A stretch of 12,035 nt of DNA from WHTG01 sp035540515 (GTDB lineage Bacteria; Actinomycetota; Nitriliruptoria; Euzebyales; Egibacteraceae): contig DATLGM010000115.1 of NCBI GenBank assembly GCA_035540515.1, positions 1-12,035 of the forward strand, given 5' to 3'. The notes under the pieces were generated by a model. The model ran no database searches. It had not been told where the DNA came from and saw only the letters and a program-made list of their open reading frames with translations. Shown one piece after another: positions 5,642-12,035 of the stretch; positions within the stretch are counted from its first letter, which is position 1; each line of letters opens with the position of its first letter. Position numbers and translations under genes: made by a program.

Positions 5642-8173
5642 CTATGCCGCAGATTCAGGCCCTTCGTCGGCAGCCCGGGCGCGCAACGCCCGCTGCGTGG
5701 CGTCGCGTTCCTCCAGCACCAATCGCTTGCCTGGGGCGGGTAGCGCGGCAGAGGCCAGCGCGGCGTCGGCCACCTCCAGCGTCGTCTCGTCGACGATCTT
5801 GGACGGGTACAGCTGCTCGGTGAGCAGCAACGACTCCTCCGCTCCGCGGTTGCTCCAGATCACCGGCAGGGCCTCGAGGTACCGGTCGACGTACGGCCGC
5901 AGCAGCTCGTCCTGCCCGTACTGCGCGAACCCGCTGACGATCGCGCGCTTGGTCGCCAGGGGCATGCGGGCCTCCGTCAGCACCGCATCCCACGCCGCGG
6001 ACTTCGCCTCGGCGTCGGGTCGGGCGGCCCGAGCGGCCGCCGCCCGGCGACGTCCCTGGTCGGTAGGGTCACGTTCGAGCTCCTCGTCGATCAAGCCGGC
6101 CGGTGCGGCGCCGACCGCCGCGAGGCTGGTGAGAAGGTGCCAACGCAGGTCCGTGTCGACCTGCAATCCTTCGACCTCGACGCCCCCTTCGAGCAACGCC
6201 CGCACGCGCTCGAGCTGTTCTGCTTCTTGGGCGTGCGCTGCGAACGTCCTGGCCCACACCAGCTGGACGTCGCTGCCCGGCTGCGAGGACTCCAGCGCCT
6301 TCCACGCGCGATCTGCCAGCTCGGTGCGCAGGCGCTCCCGGTTGCCGGGTGCGGCGTAGCGGTCGATGGCAGCGCTCATGCGGCTCATGAGGATGCTGAA
6401 CACGCCGATGTCGGTCTCGCCGTCGGCTTGCGCGCTGACGATCTGCACGAACCGCGAGGCCGCGAGCTCCGCGTCACGCGTCATGTCCCACAGCGCGTTC
6501 CAGCACAGCGCACGCGCCAGCGGGTCGGACAGGTCGCCCATGTGCGAAGCCAGCGTGGCCACCGAGCGCTCGTCCAGACGGATCTTGCCGTAGCCGAGGT
6601 CGCCGTCGTTGACCAGCAGCAGGTCGGCCACCCGCTCGCCCTCGAGTGCCGTCACGACGGTGCGTTCACCCTCGATGTCCTGCTCGGTGTACGTGCGACG
6701 CTCGAGCCCGCCCGGACCCTGGTCGTACAGGCCGAAGCCGATCCGCTGCGCGCGGTGCACGGGGTGCTCGACGGGGGGCTCCTGCCGCAGCGCGACCTCG
6801 GCGTACCGGTCCCCTTCCACACGGACCTCGGGGCGCAGCGTGGCCACGCCGGCGGTCTGGAGCCACTCGTGGGCCCACGGCCCCAAGGGGCGCCCGGACG
6901 CTTCCTCGAGCGCCTCGAGGAAGTCGGCCAGCTCGGCGTTGCCGAACTCGTGGCGCGGGAAGTACGCCCGCAGGCCCTTGACGAAGGCGTCGTCGCCGAC
7001 CCAGGCGGCCAGCTGGCGCAGCACGGACGCGCCCTTTGCGTACGTGATGCCGTCGAAGTTGTTGCGCACCGCGTCGGTGTCGACGATGTCGGCCACGACC
7101 GGGTGGGTCGACGGGAGCTGGTCCTGGCTGTAGGCCCATCCCTTGAGATCGGAGGCGAAGTCCGCCCAGGAGTCCGTGAACCGGGTCGCCCCGACCAGCG
7201 CGCGGTACGCCAGGTAGGTGGCGAAGCTCTCGTTGAGCCACAGGTCATCCCACCAGCGCATGGTCACGAGGTCGCCGAACCACATGTGGGCCATCTCGTG
7301 CAGGATCGTCTCTGCGCGCCGCCGTCGAGCCGCCTGCGTCACCTTCGAACGGAAGATGTACGCCTCGGAGAACGTCACGCAACCGGCGTTCTCCATGGCC
7401 CCTGCGTTGAACTCCGGGACGAAGAGCTGGTCGTACTTGCCGAACGGGTAGGGGTAGTCGAACTCGGCCGTGAAGTAGTCGAACCCCTGCTTGGTGATCT
7501 CGAAGATCTCATCGGCGTCGAGGTGCTCGAGCAGCGACTGGCGGCAGTAGACCCCCAGCTCGATGTCACCGTGCTTGTCATGCACCGACGTGTACGGCCC
7601 GGCGACGATCGCCGTGATGTACGTCGACATGGGCAAGGTCGGCGCGAAGGTCCACCGTCCGACCTCGCCGTCGTCGGGCCGCTCCGTCACGCTGCCGTTG
7701 CTGACGACCACCCAACCGGCGGGGGCGACGACGGACAGCGTGAACGGTGCCTTGAGATCCGGCTGGTCGAAGCAGGCATAGACCCGGTGTGCTTCGAACG
7801 ACTCGAACTGGGTGTACAGGTAGACCTGGTCGTCGACGGGGTCGACGAAGCGGTGCAGACCAACCCCGGTGTGCTGGTAGGCACAGTCCGCGACGACAGT
7901 GAGCTCGTTGTCTCCGGCCAGGCCGTCCAGTGTCAGCCGGTTCCCGGTGAACGCCTCCGGGGGCAGGGCGCGGCCGTTGAGGGTCGCTTCGTGCACCGCA
8001 GTGGCGTCGAGGTCGATGAACGTCGACGCGTCGGGCGTGGCCGCGAAGCGCACGGTCGTCTCGCTGCGGAACGTGGTGTCGCCCGTGGTGAGGTCCAGGA
8101 CGACGTCGTAGGAGACGCCGCTCATCAGGTCCGATCGCGCGAACGCCTCACTGCGCGTGAGATTGTCGTTCAA
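5642..8173 (-). CDS. pepN: Aminopeptidase N (M1 family zinc metallopeptidase)
   Basis: The chosen start is TTG 8173, giving 843 residues, the normal size for actinobacterial PepN. GGGAGGA (8179-8185) lies 5 bases upstream, and the resulting N-terminus NLTRSEAFARSD is the family's usual opening. The open frame itself reaches back to 8254, but that part overlaps the aldo/keto reductase. Features in order: N-terminal beta domain (about 1-190, including HRVYACFDQPDLKAPF at 129-144); substrate motif GAMEN (258-262); zinc site HEMAH (292-296) with the third ligand Glu315 in LWLNESFA; probable catalytic Tyr378 (ITYAKGASV); and an ERAP1_C-like helical C-terminal half (about 520-843). No signal peptide is present, so it acts in the cytosol, removing N-terminal residues from peptides. 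All key residues are present. It is the middle gene of a tight unit after the aldo/keto reductase. Confidence 0.97.
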   Translation of the reverse strand: MNDNLTRSEAFARSDLMSGVSYDVVLDLTTGDTTFRSETTVRFAATPDASTFIDLDATAVHEATLNGRALPPEAFTGNRLTLDGLAGDNELTVVADCAYQHTGVGLHRFVDPVDDQVYLYTQFESFEAHRVYACFDQPDLKAPFTLSVVAPAGWVVVSNGSVTERPDDGEVGRWTFAPTLPMSTYITAIVAGPYTSVHDKHGDIELGVYCRQSLLEHLDADEIFEITKQGFDYFTAEFDYPYPFGKYDQLFVPEFNAGAMENAGCVTFSEAYIFRSKVTQAARRRRAETILHEMAHMWFGDLVTMRWWDDLWLNESFATYLAYRALVGATRFTDSWADFASDLKGWAYSQDQLPSTHPVVADIVDTDAVRNNFDGITYAKGASVLRQLAAWVGDDAFVKGLRAYFPRHEFGNAELADFLEALEEASGRPLGPWAHEWLQTAGVATLRPEVRVEGDRYAEVALRQEPPVEHPVHRAQRIGFGLYDQGPGGLERRTYTEQDIEGERTVVTALEGERVADLLLVNDGDLGYGKIRLDERSVATLASHMGDLSDPLARALCWNALWDMTRDAELAASRFVQIVSAQADGETDIGVFSILMSRMSAAIDRYAAPGNRERLRTELADRAWKALESSQPGSDVQLVWARTFAAHAQEAEQLERVRALLEGGVEVEGLQVDTDLRWHLLTSLAAVGAAPAGLIDEELERDPTDQGRRRAAAARAARPDAEAKSAAWDAVLTEARMPLATKRAIVSGFAQYGQDELLRPYVDRYLEALPVIWSNRGAEESLLLTEQLYPSKIVDETTLEVADAALASAALPAPGKRLVLEERDATQRALRARAADEGPESAA

Positions 8174-8174
8174 C

Positions 8175-8987
8175 TCAGTCCTCCCAGATCGCCCACGGGG
8201 GATCGACGTGGCGCTCGCCGCGCGCCAACCCGGCGATCCGGTCGCGTTCCTCATTCGTCAGTGAAAAGTCGAACACGTCGATGTTGTCGTGCAGGTGGGC
8301 GCGTCCCGACGCCTTCGGCACGGCCATGACACCGTCCTGATCCAGCAGCCAGCGCAGGGTGACCTGCGCCGGCGTCTTGCCGTGGCGGCGCCCGATGTCG
8401 ATCAGCGTCGGATCCTCCGGCACGGTGCCACGCGCCAGCGGCGAGTACGCCGTCACCACGGCGTCGACCTGTCGCGCAGCGGCCAGCACCGCGTCCTGTG
8501 CGAGGAACGGGTGGTACTCGACTTGGTTGCACACGACCGGCGCGGTCGCGTGCGCCTCCTCGAAGTGGCGGGCCGAGAAGTTGCTGACGCCGATGTGGCG
8601 CACGAGCTCGCGCTGCTGCAGTCCCACCATGGCCTGGAGGGTCTCGCCGACACGGTCCAGCGCCACCGGCCAGTGGATCAGCAGCAGGTCCACGTAGCCG
8701 GTACCGAGCTTGCGCAGGCTGTCGTGCACCGATTGCTCGACGTCGTCCGCCCGGCGGCGGTCGTTCCAGACCTTGGTCGTGACGAACAGCTCGTCCCGAT
8801 CCACACCCGAGGCCGCCAGCGCCTGGCCGACCTCCGCCTCGTTTCCGTAGATCTGGGCCGTGTCGATGTGCCGGTACCCCAGGTCAAGCGCCTCGCCGAC
8901 GGCGCGCCGGCAGACCGCCCCCTCCAGCAGCCACGTCCCGAGGCCCAGTGCCGGGACTTTGTGTCCCCCCAGTGAAACGAACTCCAT
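8175..8987 (-). CDS. Aldo/keto reductase (2,5-diketo-gluconate reductase-like)
   Basis: The start is placed at ATG 8987 (270 residues). AAGGGGA (8993-8999) lies 5 bases upstream, and MEFVSLGGHKVPALGLGTW is the typical family start; a longer frame to 9047 adds only non-conserved residues. The catalytic tetrad is complete: Asp42 and Tyr47 in GYRHIDTAQIYGNE, Lys72 in VTTKVWND and His105 in LLIHWPV. The NADPH-binding end shows VMAVPKAS and RAHLHDN. The protein is a cytosolic TIM-barrel NADPH-dependent reductase of carbonyl compounds; YvgN/DkgA-type proteins are the closest in length and style. The substrate is unknown. It ends one base before the pepN start, and its last codons carry the pepN Shine-Dalgarno, so the two are co-translated. 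Confidence 0.95.
   Translation of the reverse strand: MEFVSLGGHKVPALGLGTWLLEGAVCRRAVGEALDLGYRHIDTAQIYGNEAEVGQALAASGVDRDELFVTTKVWNDRRRADDVEQSVHDSLRKLGTGYVDLLLIHWPVALDRVGETLQAMVGLQQRELVRHIGVSNFSARHFEEAHATAPVVCNQVEYHPFLAQDAVLAAARQVDAVVTAYSPLARGTVPEDPTLIDIGRRHGKTPAQVTLRWLLDQDGVMAVPKASGRAHLHDNIDVFDFSLTNEERDRIAGLARGERHVDPPWAIWED
8179..8185 (-). promoter_or_regulatory. Ribosome binding site for pepN, embedded in the aldo/keto reductase gene
   Basis: GGGAGGA read on the minus strand covers the final Trp-Glu-Asp codons of the reductase and sits 5 bases before TTG 8173. It decides the non-ATG start of pepN and indicates translational coupling. Confidence 0.8.
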
Positions 8988-9125
8988 CGATGTCCCCTTG
9001 ATCCGCTCTAACCCTACGGCCCGCCTCGGGTGCCCCCGTGTCTGCACCTTTCCCCGATGGACCGTTGATTACGGATCTCAAGTCCGCACTTGCCTTCTGG
9101 GCGGCCAGCGGTTGAACTGTTGCCC
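8988..9125. promoter_or_regulatory. Divergent intergenic spacer, aldo/keto reductase versus membrane protein
   Basis: This 138-base spacer lies between genes transcribed in opposite directions and must hold a promoter for the reductase-pepN-LytR_C unit and one for the 9126 gene. On the minus strand a TAGGGT (9010-9015) could serve as a -10 element 22 bases before the reductase start, but no matching -35 is seen. On the plus strand I see no convincing promoter. No clear inverted repeat was noticed. Confidence 0.35.
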
Positions 9126-9590
9126 ATGCGAGTCCTCAACGCCATTCAGCGCATCATCATGTACGCGTTGCTCGTGCCTGCGGTGCTGATCATCGCGAAG
9201 GTGATCCTGGAGGCGTTCGACGCGCGGCGGCAGAACCCGATCGTGCGCACGATCTACGACGGCGCCGATTACTTCATCCTCGAGCCGTTCACCGACGTGT
9301 TCCCGAACCAATCGGACCTGCAGACGGCGGCGGTGGCGCTGGCCGCCTACGGGCTGCTCGTGCTCGCGGTGGTCGCACTGTTCCGCACCCTTCGGTCACT
9401 GGCGTCCTCACGGCCGCCGTCGCGCCCGCCGGCGGCACGGCACAAGGACACTGCCCCGGCAAAACCGGCGGCCCGGTCGGCTTCCGAGGCGCCGGCCTCC
9501 ACCAGCGCCGACGTACCGGACAAGTCCGGGGAGTCGGCCGGTGCGTCCGGCAGCGACGGCGACACGAGCAAGACTCAAGCGACGTCCTGA
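9126..9590 (+). CDS. Two-helix membrane protein of unknown function with a low-complexity tail
   Basis: ATG 9126 gives 154 residues. In-frame TTG codons upstream (9090, 9120) are possible but less likely, and no good Shine-Dalgarno precedes any of them. Hydrophobic helices lie at about 10-29 (IIMYALLVPAVLIIAKVILE) and 67-87 (TAAVALAAYGLLVLAVVALF). Between them is a conserved-looking loop, FDARRQNPIVRTIYDGADYF (31-50) then ILEPFTDVFP (51-60). Residues about 93-154 are a Pro/Ala/Ser-rich, probably disordered tail with mixed charges. No catalytic motif is visible. The loop slightly recalls YggT-type membrane proteins (Asn-Pro-Ile followed by a Pro-Phe segment), but the match is too weak to assign. 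Its last 16 bases overlap the end of the opposing SURF1 gene. Confidence 0.8.
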   Translation: MRVLNAIQRIIMYALLVPAVLIIAKVILEAFDARRQNPIVRTIYDGADYFILEPFTDVFPNQSDLQTAAVALAAYGLLVLAVVALFRTLRSLASSRPPSRPPAARHKDTAPAKPAARSASEAPASTSADVPDKSGESAGASGSDGDTSKTQATS

Positions 9591-10336
9591 CGCTGCCGGG
9601 CGGCCCGAAGGCTGCGACGCAGCAACAGCGGGTAACCGCCGACGACAATCGTCGCGAATGCGAACCACTGCCACGCGTACGACTGGTGTGAGCCTTCGCT
9701 GATGTCAGGCAGCAGACCGGGCAGCGGCAGGGACGCCGGGGACGGCTGCTGCTCCTGGAGCAGGATGCCGACGGGGTAGACGTCCAGCTCCAGCTGGGGC
9801 TGCAACCGATCGACGTCGACCGCGGACAGAAACGTCAGCTCGTCGGTGTCGCCGCCGGCGGAGCCGTAGCGGACCGCCTCCTGGGTGGGCACCAGGATGC
9901 CGGTCACCTGCACTTCCCCGGGCGGAGGCGCGGCGGCGGCGACCGGGGGGGTGTCGTGCTCGTACGGCACCCAGCCGCGATCCACGAGGACCGCGCGGCC
10001 GTCGGGTAGCTCCAGCGGGGTGAGCACGTGGTGGCCGGCGCGGCGCCCGTTCGCGCGGGGCGTCAGCAAGACCTCTTCCTCGGGCCGGTACGTGCCCCGG
10101 GCCGTGACCGGCCGGTACGCCAGCGCGTCAGGGTCATGGCCGTACCGCGCGAAGGCCTCGTCCAGGCTGCTGGCGGGGGCCTGGAGGTTCTGCGTCATCA
10201 GTTGGTTCTCTGCGCGACGCTCGGCCAGCCGGCTCAGCTGCCACAGTCCCAGCGTGACGAACAAGACCGCCACCGCGGCGAACGTCGCGTGGATCACGAG
10301 CCACCGGGGACGCAGGAACATCCGCATGCGCCCCAT
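9575..10336 (-). CDS. SURF1 family cytochrome oxidase biogenesis protein
   Basis: A 253-residue protein of typical SURF1 length. Helix 1 (about 13-30) leads into the hallmark LGLWQLSRLAER (29-40). The soluble external part has GTYRPEEEVLL (81-91), GHHVLTPLELPDGRAVLVDRG (101-121, followed by WVP) and ILVPTQEAV (147-155). HQSYAWQWFAFA (217-228) opens helix 2 (about 221-239), matching the family's C-terminal signature, and a basic tail follows. SURF1 proteins assist haem a insertion into subunit I of aa3-type cytochrome c oxidase, so the organism probably respires with such an oxidase; no oxidase subunit is in this window. ATG 10336 is used; ATG 10327 (MRMFLRP) is an alternative and has a purine-rich stretch just upstream. 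The gene is downstream of, and separated by a terminator from, the surface protein gene. Confidence 0.93.
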   Translation of the reverse strand: MGRMRMFLRPRWLVIHATFAAVAVLFVTLGLWQLSRLAERRAENQLMTQNLQAPASSLDEAFARYGHDPDALAYRPVTARGTYRPEEEVLLTPRANGRRAGHHVLTPLELPDGRAVLVDRGWVPYEHDTPPVAAAAPPPGEVQVTGILVPTQEAVRYGSAGGDTDELTFLSAVDVDRLQPQLELDVYPVGILLQEQQPSPASLPLPGLLPDISEGSHQSYAWQWFAFATIVVGGYPLLLRRSLRAARQRQDVA

Positions 10337-10363
10337 CCTGCCGTGTTCCGGGGGTGCTGCAGA

Positions 10364-10395
10364 CCCGGCGGGGCGGCGTGTGCCGCCCAGCCGGG
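10364..10395 (-). terminator. Hairpin terminator after the LPXTG surface protein gene
   Basis: CCCGGC-G-GGGCGGC / GCCGCCC-A-GCCGGG forms a stem of 13 pairs with one internal G-A mismatch (10370/10389) and a 4-base loop (GTGT, 10378-10381). It begins 7 bases after the surface protein stop. No T-run follows on the minus strand, so it is a U-tract-less hairpin. It should insulate the downstream SURF1 gene, which starts about 28 bases further on. Confidence 0.72.
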
Positions 10396-10402
10396 CCTTG
10401 GA

Positions 10403-12035
10403 TCATCCGTGCAGCCAGCCTCGGCGGCGCCGGGGACGCGTCATCGCCACCAGGGTCGCCCCCAGGGTCAGTGCCGCGAACCCGAGTGCCAGGTACAGCA
10501 GTGAGTCACCGCCGGTGCTGGGCAGCCCCGGCGGAGGCGTGGTCGGAGGCTCGGTCGGCGGGACCACCGGCGCGATGTCGAAGGTGTTCGTGAAGGTTAC
10601 CGTCGTCACTGCGCCGTTGCCCTGGATCTCGGCGATCGCGGCGGTCGCCGATGCCGCCTTACCGTCACCGACCCCAACCGTGGTGGCGTCGGCGCCACCG
10701 TCGGCGGTCTCGACCACCCGGCACCGTGTGCCTTCCGGCAACGCCACGCCGACCTCCTTGGTGCCGCCGTCGGCCGGCAGTCGGAAGGTCGCATCGCGGC
10801 CCACCGAAGCGGCACCACAGTCCACGCGGAAGGCGTATGCCTCGCCGCTGTGAGTGCCCTCGACCACCTTGTTCACGGCCAGGAAGCCGGTGTCCTCGAC
10901 GACGATCTCGATCACCGGAACGGTCACGGTGTCGTCGCCGGTCACCCGGTCCCCGGCGGGCGGCTGCCCTGACGCCACCGCGATGTTGGTGACCTGGCCG
11001 TTGTCCAGGTCGTCCTGCGTCACGGTGTAGGTCTCCGTGACCGTGTGGGTCTCGCCCGGCCCCAGGACCAGGTTGGGATCGATCGTGATGCCGGCGATCT
11101 TGTCGTCGTCGAGCTCAAGCGCCGTCAGCGTGGTGTCGCCGGTGTTCCGGATGACGTAGGTGTACGTGACCACGTCGCCCGGTTCGGCTTCACCCACGTC
11201 CGCCGACTTGTCCACCGCGATGCCCGGCGTCGGCTGGGGGCAAGCGATGATGACGACGACGTCGTTCGACGGCGGCGACTGGGTCGACGTTGCGGTGTTC
11301 GTCACGCTCCCGCACGCGTCGGCAGTCGACCGGACTTCGATGGTGACGGTCGCCTCTCCGCCCCCGGCGGCAAGGGTGACGGGGCCGCAGTCGACCGTGT
11401 TGTCCGTCGCGTCGACCGTGCAGGGCTCATCCTGCGCTCCGCCCGCAACCGAGTACGTCGCCCCGGTGACGTTCAGGTCGTCGTGCAGGTCGTCGCTGAT
11501 GACCAGGTCGACCGCATCCGCCGTGCCGTTGTTCGTCGCGACGATGGTGTACGTGAAGGGCTCGTCGGGACCGACGCTGGTCGGCGAAGCCGACTTGACC
11601 AGCTGCACCGCAGCGATGCAGGTCACGCCGACCGCCCCGGCCTGCGCGATCGGCGACGACACCGTCCCATCACTGGCCTGCGCGGAGTTCTGCCCCACCG
11701 CACACGTACCGACCGCCACCGTCACCGGCAACACCACCGTCATCGAGCTGGCGCCCGTACCACCAGCAGACGCCGGACGGTCCAACACCCCAACCGTGCA
11801 CGTCACCGTCGTGGTCCCCGAGCAGCTGACCCCAGCCGGCGTCGACGACGCCGACGCCGAGTCCGCCGTCAACCCCGCCGGCAACGTGTCAGTGATCGTC
11901 ACCGGACCCGACGCCGCCGTGCCCGTGTTCGACACCACGAACCGATAGAAGAACGACCCGTTAGGCGCCACCGACGTCACCGGATCACCGTTGCCGTCCA
12001 CCGCCGACTTGGTCAGATCCAACGCCGGCGCACAC
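10403..12035 (-). CDS. LPXTG cell-wall-anchored surface protein with DUF11-like repeats and a DUF5979 domain, N-terminus outside the window
   Basis: The frame is open to the right edge, so 543 residues of the C-terminal part are visible and the start and signal peptide are missing. A TTG at 12022 is not a credible start because domain-like residues (APALDLTKSAV) precede it. Numbering from 12022, the order is: a DUF11-like repeat (about 1-136, SFFYRFVVSNTGTAASGPVT then DTLPAGL); a second (137-262, LVKSASPTSVGPDEPFTYTI); a third of the DUF7507/DUF11 kind (267-372, AVDKSADVGEAEPGDVVTY); a DUF5979-like domain (379-481, with ETADGG and TVTFTNTF); and a Pro/Thr stalk (484-499). The sorting signal follows: LPSTG (500-504, bases 10511-10525), a hydrophobic segment (508-527) and an Arg-rich tail. 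Sortase should link it to the peptidoglycan outside the cell. Likely roles are adhesion or surface-layer structure; this is inferred. Paired cysteines suggest disulfides. Confidence 0.9.
   Translation of the reverse strand, partial: CAPALDLTKSAVDGNGDPVTSVAPNGSFFYRFVVSNTGTAASGPVTITDTLPAGLTADSASASSTPAGVSCSGTTTVTCTVGVLDRPASAGGTGASSMTVVLPVTVAVGTCAVGQNSAQASDGTVSSPIAQAGAVGVTCIAAVQLVKSASPTSVGPDEPFTYTIVATNNGTADAVDLVISDDLHDDLNVTGATYSVAGGAQDEPCTVDATDNTVDCGPVTLAAGGGEATVTIEVRSTADACGSVTNTATSTQSPPSNDVVVIIACPQPTPGIAVDKSADVGEAEPGDVVTYTYVIRNTGDTTLTALELDDDKIAGITIDPNLVLGPGETHTVTETYTVTQDDLDNGQVTNIAVASGQPPAGDRVTGDDTVTVPVIEIVVEDTGFLAVNKVVEGTHSGEAYAFRVDCGAASVGRDATFRLPADGGTKEVGVALPEGTRCRVVETADGGADATTVGVGDGKAASATAAIAEIQGNGAVTTVTFTNTFDIAPVVPPTEPPTTPPPGLPSTGGDSLLYLALGFAALTLGATLVAMTRPRRRRGWLHG

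Noticed and set aside
6137..8329. 730-codon open frame on the plus strand
   Set aside because: It lies entirely opposite pepN and the end of the aldo/keto reductase, is Arg/Gly/His-rich with no family motifs, and is the usual antisense shadow in GC-rich DNA. PepN carries GAMEN and HExxH motifs and is certain.
11160..11948. 262-codon plus-strand open frame rich in Thr, Val and Ser
   Set aside because: It mirrors the repeat protein on the minus strand; the Thr/Val-rich look comes from the repetitive GTC/GAC codons of that gene.

Overview
The window is gene-dense, very GC-rich bacterial DNA, roughly 70% GC by eye. Codon third positions are mostly G or C, GTG and TTG starts occur alongside ATG, and spacing between genes is short. 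A SURF1 protein (haem a-type cytochrome oxidase biogenesis), an actinobacterial-style DoxX protein, a PepN of actinobacterial type and an LPXTG surface protein with DUF11-like and DUF5979 domains together point to a high-GC actinobacterium. I cannot name the genus. A deep lineage such as Nitriliruptoria or Euzebya-like bacteria is only a guess.

Layout. Positions 1-3828 hold a leftward run of four genes. In transcription order they are a YbaK-type aminoacyl-tRNA deacylase-like protein, an unrecognised 206-residue protein, and two secreted serine alpha/beta hydrolases of the CocE/X-Pro peptidase type, the last cut by the left window edge. A 144-base divergent spacer separates this run from a rightward DoxX gene (3973-4560). 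A strong hairpin terminator follows, then a small four-helix membrane protein (4665-5045). Facing it, only 2 bases away, ends a tight leftward three-gene unit (8987 to 5048): an aldo/keto reductase, aminopeptidase N with a TTG start, and a one-helix protein with a LytR C-terminal domain. A 138-base divergent spacer leads to a rightward two-helix membrane protein (9126-9590). Its end overlaps the end of a leftward SURF1 gene by 16 bases. At the right edge is a leftward gene for a multi-domain, cell-wall-anchored surface protein whose start lies outside the window. It ends in an LPSTG sorting signal followed closely by a hairpin terminator.

How the genes work together. Most look like ordinary housekeeping or envelope functions: peptide and ester hydrolysis, tRNA quality control, respiration and cell-surface display. 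There is no obvious single pathway. I see no mobile element, CRISPR array, tRNA or rRNA, and no gene-free stretch above 150 bases. The long open frames opposite the real genes (for example 730 codons opposite pepN) are GC-rich shadows. The least explained item is the 206-residue protein at 2653-3273. I did not find a convincing undescribed multi-gene system.
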